Source: Semisulcospira habei
Lineage: Eukaryota > Mollusca > Gastropoda > Semisulcospiridae
Direction: 5' to 3'
DNA: 64,000 nucleotides
NCBI GenBank assembly: GCA_036245525.1
Contig: BTPG01000004.1
Coordinates: 215,263,722 to 215,327,721, forward strand
The stretch's first letter is position 1. Each line of letters starts with the position of its first letter. Of the stretch, positions 43,861 to 55,324 are shown in pieces. Under the pieces are notes generated by a model, which saw only the letters and a program-made list of their open reading frames with translations, ran no database searches and had not been told where the DNA came from. The position numbers and the translations under genes are program-made.

Positions 43861-44444
43861 GTCGTCTGCTCAAGATTCAATTTACGAACCCGCCTTAGTG
43901 ACAACACCAGTATGCAGGTTACCCCTTTTTTCACAGAAGCGCCATGCAACAACAGCAGGATGTTTTTAAACTTTCTTTGTAGTTTCAGCTTTATTTACAT
44001 ACAAGGAACGAACACATGGCATAATGTTTGATGTTTGAAACACCAACTGACCAAAACAGATCGTAAACAAAGTGAGGGGGTGCGGTTCCACTTTGGGGCA
44101 CCCATTTTGTGTGCTAAAATCGAAAACAATCAAGAATAAAGACCATTTATTGTGCACTAATTTCCTCAAGGTTGCTTTTGCTGATACTGTGATATTTGAT
44201 TTTTTTAATTATTGCCTTTTCCGATTTTCTGAAAATGGGTCAAGTTTACACTGACCCTCTGCAGTCACCATTAGCAAAGAATGACTCATCTACACAAAAT
44301 CATATATGTTCGCATGAAAATTGTTATCTGTCATTAGAAAAGCAGCCACGCTGCCAAAATACCTATCTGCCCATAGATTAAGATACTGAAAGTTTAATAG
44401 CAAACTAGAAGTTACAATAAATAAAAACAGGTTGCGTAAATTAC
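43861..44444 (+). other. Unassigned stretch
   Basis: No exon or known repeat apart from the 24-base inverted match at 44264-44287. Confidence 0.35.
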
Positions 44445-44499
44445 CCTGTCACAACAGCAGCAAGAACCAGCACTGCCAATAGATTCATTTTGAAGAGAT
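44445..44499 (-). CDS. Candidate signal-peptide exon
   Basis: Reading minus, the strong acceptor 'tttgatttatttcag' (44500-44514) precedes ATCTCTTCAAA and an ATG at 44488. The 14 codons MNLLAVLVLAAVVT plus two bases end at the donor gtaatt (44444). The sequence is a typical hydrophobic secretory signal. It lies on the same strand and upstream of the EF-hand exons, so it may be their start, which would make the protein secreted. The phase (2) does not match exon 40312 directly, so at least one linking exon is needed, and I could not identify it. Confidence 0.45.
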
Positions 44500-44654
44500 C
44501 TGAAATAAATCAAACAAAGTAAGCAAAACAAAACATAACAAACAAGAAAAGCAAAGCCATTATGGCTCACGTGTATGACCTTTGTGACAATAAGTAAAGG
44601 GGCTGGCTTCTGCAGCAGCAAAATCCATGTTTTCTCAATATGTGAGCATTTTTC

Positions 44655-44790
44655 ACACGTCAAACACCCCGTGACCCTTGACCTTTGCGATGAGTCGACT
44701 AATTTTTGTATGTATAGGAAGTTCTTATCATCAGCTACCTTTGTGCCAAATTTGATTAAAAAATTTACAAAGATGCGGAGTCCGCTTCAC
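44655..44790 (+). repeat. Unit of the 18.4-kb tandem repeat family
   Basis: 'cttgacctttgcgatgagtc' to 'tttgtgccaaatttgatt' resembles the units at 18440-18670. Confidence 0.6.
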
Positions 44791-44966
44791 ACTAATTTCT
44801 GGAGACAGGGAAAATTAGTTCGCGTAAAACGTATTTCGTGTTCACCGATTTAGACGAAAACTTGTTCACAGTCTGAAACAAGAAAGTGTGTGGGAGATGT
44901 GCATGTGAGTGTGCCCTGCCCTGCCCTCGAGGTTAAAAGTGCACAGTATCACACTTTACCTGCTTA

Positions 44967-46020
44967 TATCTATCTATCTATATCCCGTAGTCTTGCCGAC
45001 CGTTTGGGCACCACTGATGACTTAACAACCAGCTCCCTCCATTCCTCTCTGTTCTCTGCCATTCTCAGCGTATCGCCCAGCTTCACTCCTGTCCACTCTG
45101 AGATATTGTCCTCCTATCTTTTCCTCTGTCTTCCTCTCCTTCGTCCTCCTTGCACAGTGCCTTGCAGGATTGTTTTGGCAAGCCCTGCTGACGCGTGGCA
45201 TGCCCATACCACTTCAGTTTGCGTTTTCTCACAATGGCTAATAAGTCTTCATAGGGTCCGATGGCTTGCCTGATTCTGCTTCCCACTTCCTCGTTTGTGA
45301 TGTGATCTCTGTATGAGATGCCAAGCAGCCTCTGAAAACATCTCATTTCAGTGGCTTGTATCCTCCTTTCAAGGTCTGCTGTGAGGGTCCATGACTCGCA
45401 GGCATACAAGAACACTGAGATGACTAAGGAGCGCATCAGTCCGATCTTGGAGCAGAGTGTGATGTTTCTGTCCTTCCATATGGTCTTCATTCTTGTCAGT
45501 GCTGTTGTTGTCTGCGCAATCCTGGACAATATTTCTGGTTTTGATCCCTCATCTGTCACAATGGCTCCTAAGTATTTGAATTTCTTAACTGTTTCCAGTT
45601 TTTGGCCTCCAACCATGATTTCAGTGCCAATGCCACTGGCGTTATTGGTCATCAGTTTTGTCTTCTCTGCACTGATTTCCATCCCATATGCAATGGCTGT
45701 ACTATCCAGCTTTTCCACCAGCTGAGCTAGCTCCTTCTCTGTTCCTGCAAGGCCATCAATGTCGTCCGCAAAGCGCAAGTTCGTGATTGTTCTGCCTCCA
45801 ATACTGACAGTTCCTTCATGATCTTTCAGAGCATCCGTCATGATTCTTTCCAGGAAGATGTTGAAAAGAGTAGGTGAGAGCAAGCAGCCTTGTCTAACTC
45901 CAACTGTAGTCCTAAACCAGTTTCCTATTTTGCCGTTGAAGCAGACTGCGCTAGTGGCCTTGTTGTAAAGGTTTGCTATGACTTTGATCAGGTTGGCATT
46001 GATGTTGTATAGCTTCATAG
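44967..46020 (-). mobile_element. 5'-truncated RTE LINE with perfect TSD
   Basis: The 13-bp duplication ctttacctgctta occurs at 44954-44966 and 46021-46033. On the minus strand the 3' tail is GATA repeats. The 5' truncation falls within the RT palm. Confidence 0.95.
45083..46018 (-). pseudogene. RTE reverse transcriptase, C-terminal 311 codons
   Basis: The open frame starts at KLYNINANLIKVI and contains VGVRQGCLLSPTLFNIF, LRFADDIDGLAGTEKELAQL and ISYRDHITNEEVGSRIRQ. It lacks the endonuclease and the first part of the RT, and a frameshift near 45110 replaces the usual C-terminus. It is the best-preserved member of the GATA-tailed RTE subfamily here. Confidence 0.92.
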
Positions 46021-46200
46021 CTTTACCTGCTTACTCTCCTCTCAATAGGACAACAATAGACCACATGCGTACAGCTCGTGAATTTAATGTACAATCCAGG
46101 CATCAGAAAAACAATAATCCCTCTGATTCAACAGCTCCGTAATCACGTGCAGTGTAGGAGCTAGTGTGCTATTTTTAGCCGTGTACCAATGTGTACAGGC

Positions 46201-46233
<33 letters not shown>
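46201..46233 (+). repeat. (AAT)n microsatellite
   Basis: A short AAT run. The surrounding 46034-46440 shows no exon. Confidence 0.95.
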
Positions 46234-46235
<2 letters not shown>

Positions 46236-46439
46236 CGGTTATTATATAGGCGCATTTTCCCAATTCTGCGAATCGGCTCAAAGCACAACAAACTGCACCC
46301 AACAAGCACGCTCGCGTGACACACACGCATTAACTCTGAAGTCAAACACAGTACAAGACAAACACAGGACATTTACGTGGTGCAAAGGGTCAGCTCAGCT
46401 ACTGAGGTTTGGAAATTTTGATCGCTTGTATTTGAAATT

Positions 46440-46640
46440 TATTAAGTGGCCTGAAACCGGTAACAAATTGGATGGGGAGGAAGAGCAGGAGTACCCGGAA
46501 AAAGAACCCCCGACAGTTGGCCCGAAATTAACGCTGACACTTACTAGAGGAGCCAATTTCGACGCCGGAACCCGATATCGAACCTCGCACCTTTAGCATT
46601 GGTGGCAGGCGCCTTAACCATTGCACCACGGACCGCCCCA
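46440..46640 (-). mobile_element. tRNA-derived SINE fragment
   Basis: On the minus strand, GCGGTCCGTGGTGCAATGG with AAGGCGCC and then GAGGTTCGATATCGGGTTCC resemble A and B boxes of a tRNA head (about 46640-46565). The body continues leftward for an uncertain distance. It is a different family from the SINE at 14979. Positions 46641-47105 are unassigned. Confidence 0.65.
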
Positions 46641-47105
46641 AAATGAATACTATGAATGCTTCACGTTGATCAGCGTCACAATCATTGGAACTGCTGTTTT
46701 CACCCTCTGTAGCACTTTGCGTCTGCTGCTTACGAATCAGATCTGCGTGTGTTTTCATGAGAAATCATCATGCTAAAAATAACTGACTGTGAATGAATGA
46801 ATGAATACACGTACAAGATCGGCAGAATACAGAAACACTATCAGGAAAACACTATCCCTCATCTCGCTCACTCCCGCCGCACATTACATGGTCATAGTCT
46901 ATGGTTCAGTGAAGAATGGAAAAGGAAGAATCTCATCTTCATCTACACTAACTCGCTGTGCTTACCACCGACCTATCATTTTCAGAAACAGGTCTCTATG
47001 TACAAAACGTGCAGCCCTCCCGTCCCTCCTCTCTCCCTCACTCACTACTACTACCCCACCCCCCTCCCCCACCCTCTTGCTAGTAAGTGTGTGTACGAAA
47101 ACTAG

Positions 47106-47254
47106 GGCCAGTTGCATGAGCGAGCTTAGTCCTGCGCCAGCCACTAAGGAAGGTGCGCCAATATATGCGCCAGCCACTAAGCAAGGTGCGCCGCTAAAAC
47201 GGCGTACCTTGCTTAGTGGCTGGTGCAGGACTAAGCTCGCTCATGCAACTGGCC
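47106..47254. mobile_element. Palindromic MITE of 149 bp
   Basis: GGCCAGTTGCATGAGCGAGC and about 35 further bases pair with the complement ending at 47254. The left arm contains an internal direct duplication of 'gcgccagccactaag', so the arms are unequal. No transposase and no clear target duplication. Confidence 0.85.
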
Positions 47255-47432
47255 ATGTGATGGACGTGTGTCGTGTCCGTCAACGCCCCCCGTCACTTGT
47301 GTACCGATACACGTCAGCGCGCATGTTGGGCATTAGCGGTTGAAAACAGTGGATAGTCTCGGCCATCGGCGATGCAGATCGAACCGAGGTGTGAAAGCTA
47401 ACGTGCGGTCATTCAGGCGTACTACTTGTTGC

Positions 47433-47646
47433 TTAACTCATTCTACCCCAACTCCGAAACTCCAAAATTTTGCCGGTGTCCTCTGAAGACTGCACTCTAG
47501 TGCAGGACACAGATCGACCATGATAGTTCAAGGGTGATGCCAGAATAGCTTGGCGCCCATAGGCGCCAAGCTATTCTGGCATCACCCTTGAACTATCATG
47601 GTCGATCCTTATCTTACTGTGGTGTGTCTGGGGTAGAAGGAGTTAA
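47433..47646. mobile_element. TTAA hairpin MITE
   Basis: Termini ttaactcattctacccc / ggggtagaaggagttaa with intact TTAA at both ends. The inner arms of about 50 bp are nearly perfect and centre on ggcgcccataggcgcc. It is the best-preserved member of the family in this window. Confidence 0.9.
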
Positions 47647-48289
47647 CGTAGTTCGCGGGTACTTTTGTAAACAAAGCTTCCGCGTGCAGTGTTACACGGA
47701 GGACGGCATCGTTTTGGTCCGTGGGATGGTTGTTCGTGTTAAAACAGGTAAAACTACTATAAAATGTTCAGTTGGGGAAATAAAATCATGTTTGTGTTAA
47801 GCAGGAATTTCGTGTAAAGCATTTTGTGTTAACCATGAAATTTTAACAGAGAACAAGAGGGCTCTCAGCCGGGAATTCAAAAACGTTACGTGTTAACCAA
47901 AAATTCATGTAAAGCGTAATCGTGCTAACTGGACTCCACTGTCCACTGACGGACGAAGGATGGACGACCACTGGCCCAGAACATAGACTCACGTTTGCGT
48001 CGCACGTGAGCCAAAAAGTTTAAGATAGTCAAATTAAAATGTTTTTATACCTAGAAAAGGTAGTAGTCCCCCCCCCCCGCCACGCCCCCCCCCCTTCCCG
48101 AGGGAATTTATGAGGTAGTTATTTCTGTCATCCTAGACCTCTATGCTATCGGATTCAGGTTGTCTGCCGGTGCTCATCCTCTGGTGCACGTTTATGTGTA
48201 GGTACTACTGAGAATGATGTTTTGCGATTTTTCCCACGTTACGGGCTCCCCTAATAAATAACCATGGCTTTACTGACAACAGATAAATT
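47647..48289 (+). repeat. Dispersed repeat piece and C runs
   Basis: 'actggcccagaacatagact' followed by 'gcgtcgcac' and 'tgagcc' (47966-48012) matches 19118-19155. C runs lie at 48068-48100. The remainder is unassigned. Confidence 0.5.
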
Positions 48290-49970
48290 ATCTGTCAGTT
48301 TTCTGAGGCATATTCAGATACATTTTCACCGAAAACAAGAGACCAAAGGTACCCCAGTGCGGAAGAAAGTTTATGACATGATGTGAAAGGTCCCCATTGA
48401 CCGCCATACAAAATCCCACGTTGGCATAGTTGGATTCAGCAGGAATTATGCAGCCTGCCACAGATCGTGCACCAGAATGCCAGAGGCAGTTATCACCAGG
48501 CGACCTTAACATTGACGGACATGGACAGCCAAGAAAGCAGTACGTACAAAAACCTGATATTTTAATAGGTTGCATAAAGTGAGGAGGACGCTTAGAAAGT
48601 CGTCCAGCCAATTGGCAAATTCATTAACCCATTTGAAGCAGCGAACAAGGATGTCATGTACTGCCTGTCCTCAGGTGTACCAGCATCCCAGGGCATAGAA
48701 TATCTGCATGCAGATGACGTTGGAAAGGGAGCTATGGGCATCTTCATGGAGGAACGATTGACTGACAAAAACCTTCAATGCAAAAATCAAGAAACTGAAC
48801 CGCAAGACATTTTCCAAAGTTGTCAAGACGGCAACAGCCACAAGTCTGTCAAAGAAATCAAAGCAAGTCACGGCAAAGACAAATGTCTTTGATCAGCTTG
48901 TACTTGTTGCAGTCAATCGTGACATCAGCCTGGAGAAAGTACTCAGTACCCTATGTTCAGTACCCTGGCCACTTGCTGCGGAAGAGAGAAAGACTGACGT
49001 GCCCAAGTTTCACACCATCTAGAAGGAGAGCTTTAGACGACAGAGAGACCAAGTCAAACACAATATCGTCGATGGCAATCTTTTGTTCCACGAACAGGTA
49101 ACCGTCCCAAGCACACTTAAAGAACTTGCTGAAACTGACAGCCTGTTTGAACAGCTTCCAAAAGAACGACGAGTGGACTTTGCAGCAGATTCCTGGCCAC
49201 CCGCTTTCAGTAAAGAGTGTTGAGAGAGCGAGGAGTGGTTCCACTTCTATTCCGTTGCTTAAAAAAACTCCAGATAGATTCCAAGAAACTTAGAAGCCTA
49301 CTTGTCTTAAGATCTCCCGCCCACCCACCGCATCCCCCCCCCCCCACCCACCCCCTCCCCCCGAAAAAAAAAACAACACAAACCAAACAAACAAAAAAAA
49401 CCCCAACAAAATAAATAAATAAATAAATAAATAAAAAATAAATAAAAATAATAAAAATAAATAAATAAATAAAAAATCAAACAAACAAACAAACAAAAAA
49501 AAACCACCCCACACTTCTAGAATTTTTTTCCTGTAAAATAATTGAAAAAGATATCAACTAACATATGTGCGAGAAGTTTCTGAACCGCTTCAGCATCAGC
49601 CAGGGACAGTTGCTTACAGGCTACGATGGGGTCAGCATGAGTCGGCCGCCTCCTTGCTGAAATTTCAGGATGCACATCAAGAGAGTGAATTACCACAGTC
49701 TCATAGCGGACAAAACTATCCATGGCCATTCCTCACAATATACACATATAGGTGGGAATATACAGACGATAAACTGAAGTTCAATTGGATGGATGATGAC
49801 CCTATGCCACAGGAACGTGCTGATCTATTGCTGGACATCCCTGAAGAAACAGAAGCGGATGGGCCCTGGAAGAGGTGTGCACTCAGAGGAAGATCAGCCA
49901 TTCACAACGTTCACAGGCATATCAATAAACCATCATCCAGAAGTGCTGAATCTCACAGGTTTTGTATTTA
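48290..49970 (+). pseudogene. Decayed ORF of an unrecognised multi-copy-type gene
   Basis: Plus-strand frames give FDQLVLVAVNRDISLEKVLS, VPWPLAAEERKTDVPKFH, then HNIVDGNLLFHEQVTVPSTL, KELAETDSLFEQLPKERRVD and FAADSWPPAFS, with stops and frameshifts between. A further part lies at 49770-49930 (KFNWMDDDPMPQERADLLLD), after an AAAT-rich interruption at 49330-49510. The coherence of acidic, hydrophobic and Pro/Trp patterns in one direction suggests a once-coding gene, possibly transposon-borne. I cannot name the family with confidence. Confidence 0.5.
49405..49500 (+). repeat. AAAT/AAAC-rich low-complexity tract
   Basis: AAAT repeats flanked by AAAC repeats and preceded by a C-rich run at about 49334-49362. 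Confidence 0.95.
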
Positions 49971-50204
49971 CTGATGAATAAACTGTGTGAACAGTGTTGC
50001 TGCAAATGGTGACGGTTACCTGACAGCTCCCTCTAGACATGTGATGACAGAGAGGCTGTGCTTGCAGTTTGTAAAAGAGTATTTCTGGACTTGTATCTTT
50101 CGTTCCAGGGATGGTTGCAGCAAGTTAGCATTGTTATCATCATTTTTACTTAACCCTCATCATTCGCAATACACCAGTGTGTCAAATAAGTTTGACTAAA
50201 ATAG

Positions 50205-50258
50205 TTCAAGGGTAGTGCCAGAATAAAGCTATTCTGGCACCACATTTGAACTAAAGCC
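50205..50258. mobile_element. Hairpin of the GGCGCC MITE family (deleted centre)
   Basis: 'tagttcaagggtagtgccag' and its complement close on a short centre that has lost the ggcgcc core. Its flanks match those of 4527-4582. Confidence 0.7.
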
Positions 50259-50559
50259 ATTGGTCTATATCCTTATCTGTATGTGCTATAATGTAGCTTG
50301 CATATGACAGTGTACAAATTTGAAGCTTTTAGCCTCATTATGATATGGGTTAAAACACATGACTTTTTAAAATAAAGTTTTTGTGAAATAATGATTTAAA
50401 ATATACTCAAATACGTTTGCGGTCAGTTTCAAAGAAGAACATCTTTATAGCTGACCTTTTGGTGTACTTAAAGTATAGCTTTTTGTCTACCGTATTGAAA
50501 ATACGGAAGACTTTAGGATGGGGCTGGTTCCGTAGAATGCATAGGACATAACAGGCGGG

Positions 50560-50653
50560 CGTGACTCATGGTCTCACACAGAAGTAACAAGATAAAAATG
50601 ACGTCACATCCAGCCTCGCTAACCTCGCTGCTGAACGTAAATTAGGCGCGAAA

Positions 50654-50731
<78 letters not shown>

Positions 50732-51440
50732 CGCGCGCGTATGTATGTAGACACGAGAATCTCAGATACTGATGTACGTATAAGCTTGAAACTTGGCGGA
50801 ATACTGTATTCAAAGGGTAGGTAAGAGAGCCTCCGAGCATATTGTAATTGAATGTCTCATTGTAGACAAGAAAGACCGTTTATAGAAAGTCGGTTGACCC
50901 AGATTAGAGTCCGCAATTCTGATTATATGCACTTGAAATTTTGGATATGGCTAGTTTGTAGAAAGACATTGGATGAGTTTGCTAGCCAGCTTTGTACCTC
51001 TTCAACTTTAAAAAAAATAAAAGTTCAATGCGGAAAAAATGTCAAAAGTAAGACATTATTTTTATCAGAAGAATCAGACAGTGACGGTGACGTAAAAGCA
51101 CCAAACGCGTCGTGTTTTATACACTGTTCCCAATTGACGCAAATCGAAGCACGTTAGTGTTTTACATGTGTATGAGTTGGCACACTATTCTCCTTCATTT
51201 AGGAAGACAGTCTCTCAATGTTTGTATGATATTTGCGAACGTATTGTGGAAAAGGTGGAATGCAAGCTCATACAGTAGGCATGTGCCATTCCACCTTATT
51301 CTTCTTCAAAATGTCTGTGGCTACTCCAGCCTGCAGAACGTATAATTGGTGTGTTTGTCGTCTGTGTTTGTGTGTGCCATTCTGCCGTTTGTGTTTGTGC
51401 GTGAGATTGCCGTGCGGATCAGGCGGGGGGGGGGGGGGAG
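50560..51440 (+). repeat. Dispersed repeat block R2 (copy 2)
   Basis: Matches 7950-8800. The GT array at 50658-50726 replaces a shorter mixed GT/GTAT stretch of copy 1. A G run at 51424-51460 ends the block, where copy 1 also has G runs (8760-8775). Confidence 0.8.
50658..50726 (+). repeat. (GT)n microsatellite
   Basis: A pure GT run followed by GCGC-rich units. Confidence 0.98.
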
Positions 51441-51479
51441 GGGGGGGGGTGGGGCTCGTGCTATTCTTCTTCTTTAGTA

Positions 51480-51831
51480 TTCCGGTCGCTACTCCAGCCC
51501 ACAGAGCGTACTAATGGCGGGAAGCGCCGTGTGTCCATCTTTATTTGTGTGCGCCGGCGTGTGTATTGATCAGAGGTTGGCTTAGAGAGGAGGGACATGG
51601 ATCAGAAAGATGCGCTTAAAAAATATGAAAAACTCTCAATGTTCCTAAAAGAAAAACGCACGTGAGCTCCAAACAATACGGTAGACTCTGTATACAACAG
51701 TCAGACAAGCAGATATAAAAAAAATATGTCAGGCTGCCTAAAAAGACTGACATGGTCTTGAAAATTCCCTCGGGGTGTGGGGGTGGAGGGGGTGCAGGGT
51801 TTTTCTCTTTCTGCCCATCGACTATAGTCAC
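51480..51831 (+). repeat. Dispersed repeat shared with 36605-36930
   Basis: 'ggcgggaagcgccgtgtgtc' and the following 150 bases match both the 36.7-kb and 36.8-kb units. The last 150 bases are unassigned. Confidence 0.65.
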
Positions 51832-51994
51832 CTAACTCATTCAGCCCTGACGCACTACAGCAGGAGATGGATCGACCATGATAATTTAAGGGTAGTGAAT
51901 TATCATGGCCAATCCATCTCCTACAACAGGTGCATAGTCGTTAGATGACGCCTTCAAAATGTGAGTAATACGTGCGTTGGGCTGAATGAGTTAA
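51832..51994. mobile_element. TTAA-type hairpin MITE, shortened
   Basis: Termini ctaactcattcagcc / ggctgaatgagttaa. The inner hairpin has lost the ggcgcc core and one arm's centre. It is otherwise like 39216-39429. Confidence 0.8.
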
Positions 51995-51998
51995 GGCC

Positions 51999-52405
51999 GC
52001 CATGTCAGACGGAGGCTGAAAACATTTTTCAAAACAAAAGCACAGGTGTTTTGAAAACACGCTGTGTGACATGGCACACAAAACCGTTTTTGAAAACAGT
52101 TTCCTACAGCTTCCAAAATTTAGAACCAATCCTAAAATCTCGCAACTGTTTAGGAAAAGACTGCTGCGTGAACCAATCAACGGGAAACAAAAGATCACGT
52201 GACGGCCATTTTGATGCACAACAAGGACCATTCACAACTCCCTTCATTAAAAAGATCGCCAAAGGGAAACAACTAGGGAAAATGTCTACACGTAACACAA
52301 CAACGCTGTTTCTCCGTGTGACATGCTCGAAGAAAAAGTTTTCGAAAACTTTTTTTCAGAAACTGTTTTCAGAAACTGTGTCGTCTGACAAGGTCTTTAA
52401 AAATA
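51999..52405. mobile_element. Possible MITE with TGTCAGACG ends
   Basis: 'tgtcagacggaggctgaaaac' near 52000 is partly complementary to 'gttttcagaaactgtgtcgtctgaca' near 52390. The AAAAC/GTTTT-rich interior has no domain, although an open frame of 179 codons crosses it. No target duplication confirmed. Confidence 0.4.
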
Positions 52406-52975
52406 AGAGACAATGTGGGCGGCAAAACAAAATATGTGCTATGTCGTTCGTTGTTTACTGTATAGCAGTACTGTATGCTATACAGTGTGTGTGTGTGTGA
52501 TTACATCATACAGGTCTGCGTCAATATTATGCGCTGCTTGCTAGTATACCGCGGTATCAGTGCCAAGCGTACGGGTCTGGAGGGGACTCCCATGGTGATG
52601 ACCACTGAGCAAAAAGGTCCTCAGGCTGACGTAAGCCTTAGATGGCCTACGATCAGTCGTGCGCGGGCCAGCTAAGGCTGACACCGGCCAAAGGATCTCT
52701 TACTTGCAAAGTGTTTTTTTCCCCCACAAGGCTGTGTAAATTCAGCACGTGGTCGCGAATAACGCGGCGTTCAGTATTCCTGATGGCTCCCCAGTGCCGT
52801 GACACTGGCCTACTGCGGCTGACCTGTATTCTAATCCTGTAGAAGGTGACGAGAAACAGTCACGAGTAAGGTGTGCACATAGCGACAGGCATCACATCAA
52901 GTTTATAACAGCAATGTTAAATTTATCTTTGTTTTTGAAAAAATACAAGCACACCGGTCACACTAACTGAATAAG
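52406..52975 (+). other. Unassigned stretch
   Basis: It contains a short inverted pair (aaggctgac near 52673 and its complement near 52622) and no exon. Confidence 0.35.
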
Positions 52976-53091
52976 CACATCCCAATGCGCGCAAGGTCAT
53001 CGGGACGACGTCGGCCGCCGTTGGCCCGCGCACGGCCGTGCGCGTGCCAATAGCGGCCGACATCGGCCCGTGTTGTGCGCATTGGGATGTG
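52976..53091. mobile_element. GC-rich hairpin MITE, 116 bp
   Basis: CACATCCCAATGCGC at 52976 is matched by its complement ending at 53091. The interior has further self-complementary GGCCG words (cacggccgtg at the centre). Confidence 0.75.
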
Positions 53092-53126
53092 TATTCGTGC
53101 TTGCGCTTGCGCGCTCTTGTGTATAG

Positions 53127-53127
<1 letters not shown>

Positions 53128-53192
<65 letters not shown>
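53128..53192 (+). repeat. (GT)n microsatellite
   Basis: A pure GT run. Confidence 0.98.
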
Positions 53193-53194
<2 letters not shown>

Positions 53195-53389
53195 TATCTG
53201 TAGAGCGATTTTATCCTTTTCCTATCAAAAGAAAATTCATCAACATTTAGGTAATTATTTGGATTTGACGCCGAGCAGGTGACAAATGTCATCTCACGGC
53301 AGGAAATTCATCAACAGTTAGCGAGACGAAAATGATGTGTAAAATTCTGACTTTAGCTATCAAACCGAACTAGCGACCTTTTCTAACAC

Positions 53390-53557
53390 GCAGTCCAGAC
53401 CAAAAAGGTGACTGCCAAGCGTGTAAAATGCAGAGAAGAACAGAACCAACGGAGAAAGAAACACGATTAGAAAAGACAGTTACAATATAATTTATTAATA
53501 TTTCGGGTAAATACCCTTTTTGAAAATCCCTTTTTTTTTTCCTCTGTTGGGTTCTTC
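53390..53557. mobile_element. Foldback element, internally deleted
   Basis: It begins 'gcagtccagaccaaaaaggt' like 29665 and keeps the left arm to 'gggtaaataccctttt', then jumps to the last bases of the right arm (cctctgttgggttcttc). It marks the left boundary of duplication copy B, as its right end does for copy A. Confidence 0.75.
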
Positions 53558-54152
53558 ATGACCGCTTGATAGCAAAAGTGATCTGAATCTCCCTAGTAGC
53601 AATAAAAGAGTGCAGGTCTGCGATTTTGAACCTGACTGCCGTAGGTGTAAGGTTCAAAATCACAGACCAACCCACACATCTTAAGAACCGGCTTTCTTTT
53701 CGTATCGTGGAGAAACCACCTCTGCATTTATTTTATTTTTTTTCCCACTGGATCCTAAACACAGTAAAAGCGTACACTTACCTTCAACACAAATAACACT
53801 GACCTGACAAAAGTTCTTGTCTTCCAAATTCAAGTCGCAGGCGATACAACGATCAACGGAGAATTCTGAAACTGCTGTGAAGACAATTGCGCCTAACTGC
53901 CAAACGTCTGTTCATAACGACGTCAGATAATTCTGTTGACGCGAAAATAATCAAATCGTTATGAGATATGACGCGAAAGATATGACGAGACGACTACTGT
54001 GACGCGCAAGTTGCTGAACGAGTTCCATCATCTGCAAGACGCACAGATTCGCATGCCACTGCAACTGCAGGGACTCATGAAAATCAACACCTCTTACTGT
54101 TAGCGATCAGTTTCATTTACTCGTCTCTTTTCTCATACATGTAAAGTAGTGG

Positions 54153-54154
<2 letters not shown>

Positions 54155-54207
<53 letters not shown>

Positions 54208-54240
54208 TGTGTGTGTGAGTGTGTGTGTATGTGTGCGTGC

Positions 54241-54319
<79 letters not shown>
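54155..54319 (+). repeat. (GT)n microsatellite with variants
   Basis: A GT array with GTCTGT, GTGA and GTGC interruptions in the middle. Confidence 0.97.
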
Positions 54320-54323
<4 letters not shown>

Positions 54324-54674
54324 TCTTTGTATGAGTGACTGATAGGTATGTATTTAGCTCTATTGTCATGTAGTTCTGTTACCATGGTTCAGTGCCTTCA
54401 GTTTAGCCGCTGACTCATGAATAACAGGTCTCAGTGAACCAAGCATATCTCGTGGATTTTGTGGTGAACTCACTCACCAGAGGTTTCTTGCAAGTGAGCA
54501 CTGCCAATAACTATTTTAGGGAAAAGCTTATGCTACTGCCGTGTGAAAGTAAACGACTTGCAAGTCAAGATTCAAGACACAAACTGTAATACATAAACTG
54601 TTAGTAGCGCGATCAGTGACTTATATTGAGTGCTGATAATAGGCCGATTATCTCCGAAAAACTCTTCCTGTCCG

Positions 54675-54903
<229 letters not shown>

Positions 54904-55137
54904 CAAGCACCCACTTAGTTTTGTGTATATTGTCTCGTAGTGTTGTATCAACGGCATGTTTGAAAAATGGCTATGTCCGTGACGATGTCAATGCCTGAAT
55001 CGTTGATAAATATAGCTTCATTGAATCTCTCTCTCTTGACTAAGATCATCATGGCTCAGCCGAAGTATTCAACGTCGCTGATCATAAGTGCTGATTAACC
55101 CGTGCAATGCCGAGAAATTGTGAATATCACCCACCTG

Positions 55138-55244
<107 letters not shown>

Positions 55245-55324
55245 AGCGATGCGACCTCCACACAATGCATCCACAAATGCACCAACACTGAAATAATGTC
55301 TCCTCTACAATGCATCAACGCTTT

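Noticed and set aside
46560..46640. A functional tRNA gene
   Set aside because: A/B-box-like words are present but the acceptor stem and anticodon arm do not pair properly, and SINE-type sequence follows; called a tRNA-derived SINE fragment instead.
46801..47343. 180-codon plus-strand ORF
   Set aside because: It crosses low-complexity DNA and the palindromic MITE at 47106, so its C-terminal part is transposon sequence.
51961..52500. 179-codon plus-strand ORF
   Set aside because: It begins in a MITE and consists of AAAAC/GTTTT-rich sequence with no recognisable domain. It more likely reflects a possible MITE interior.
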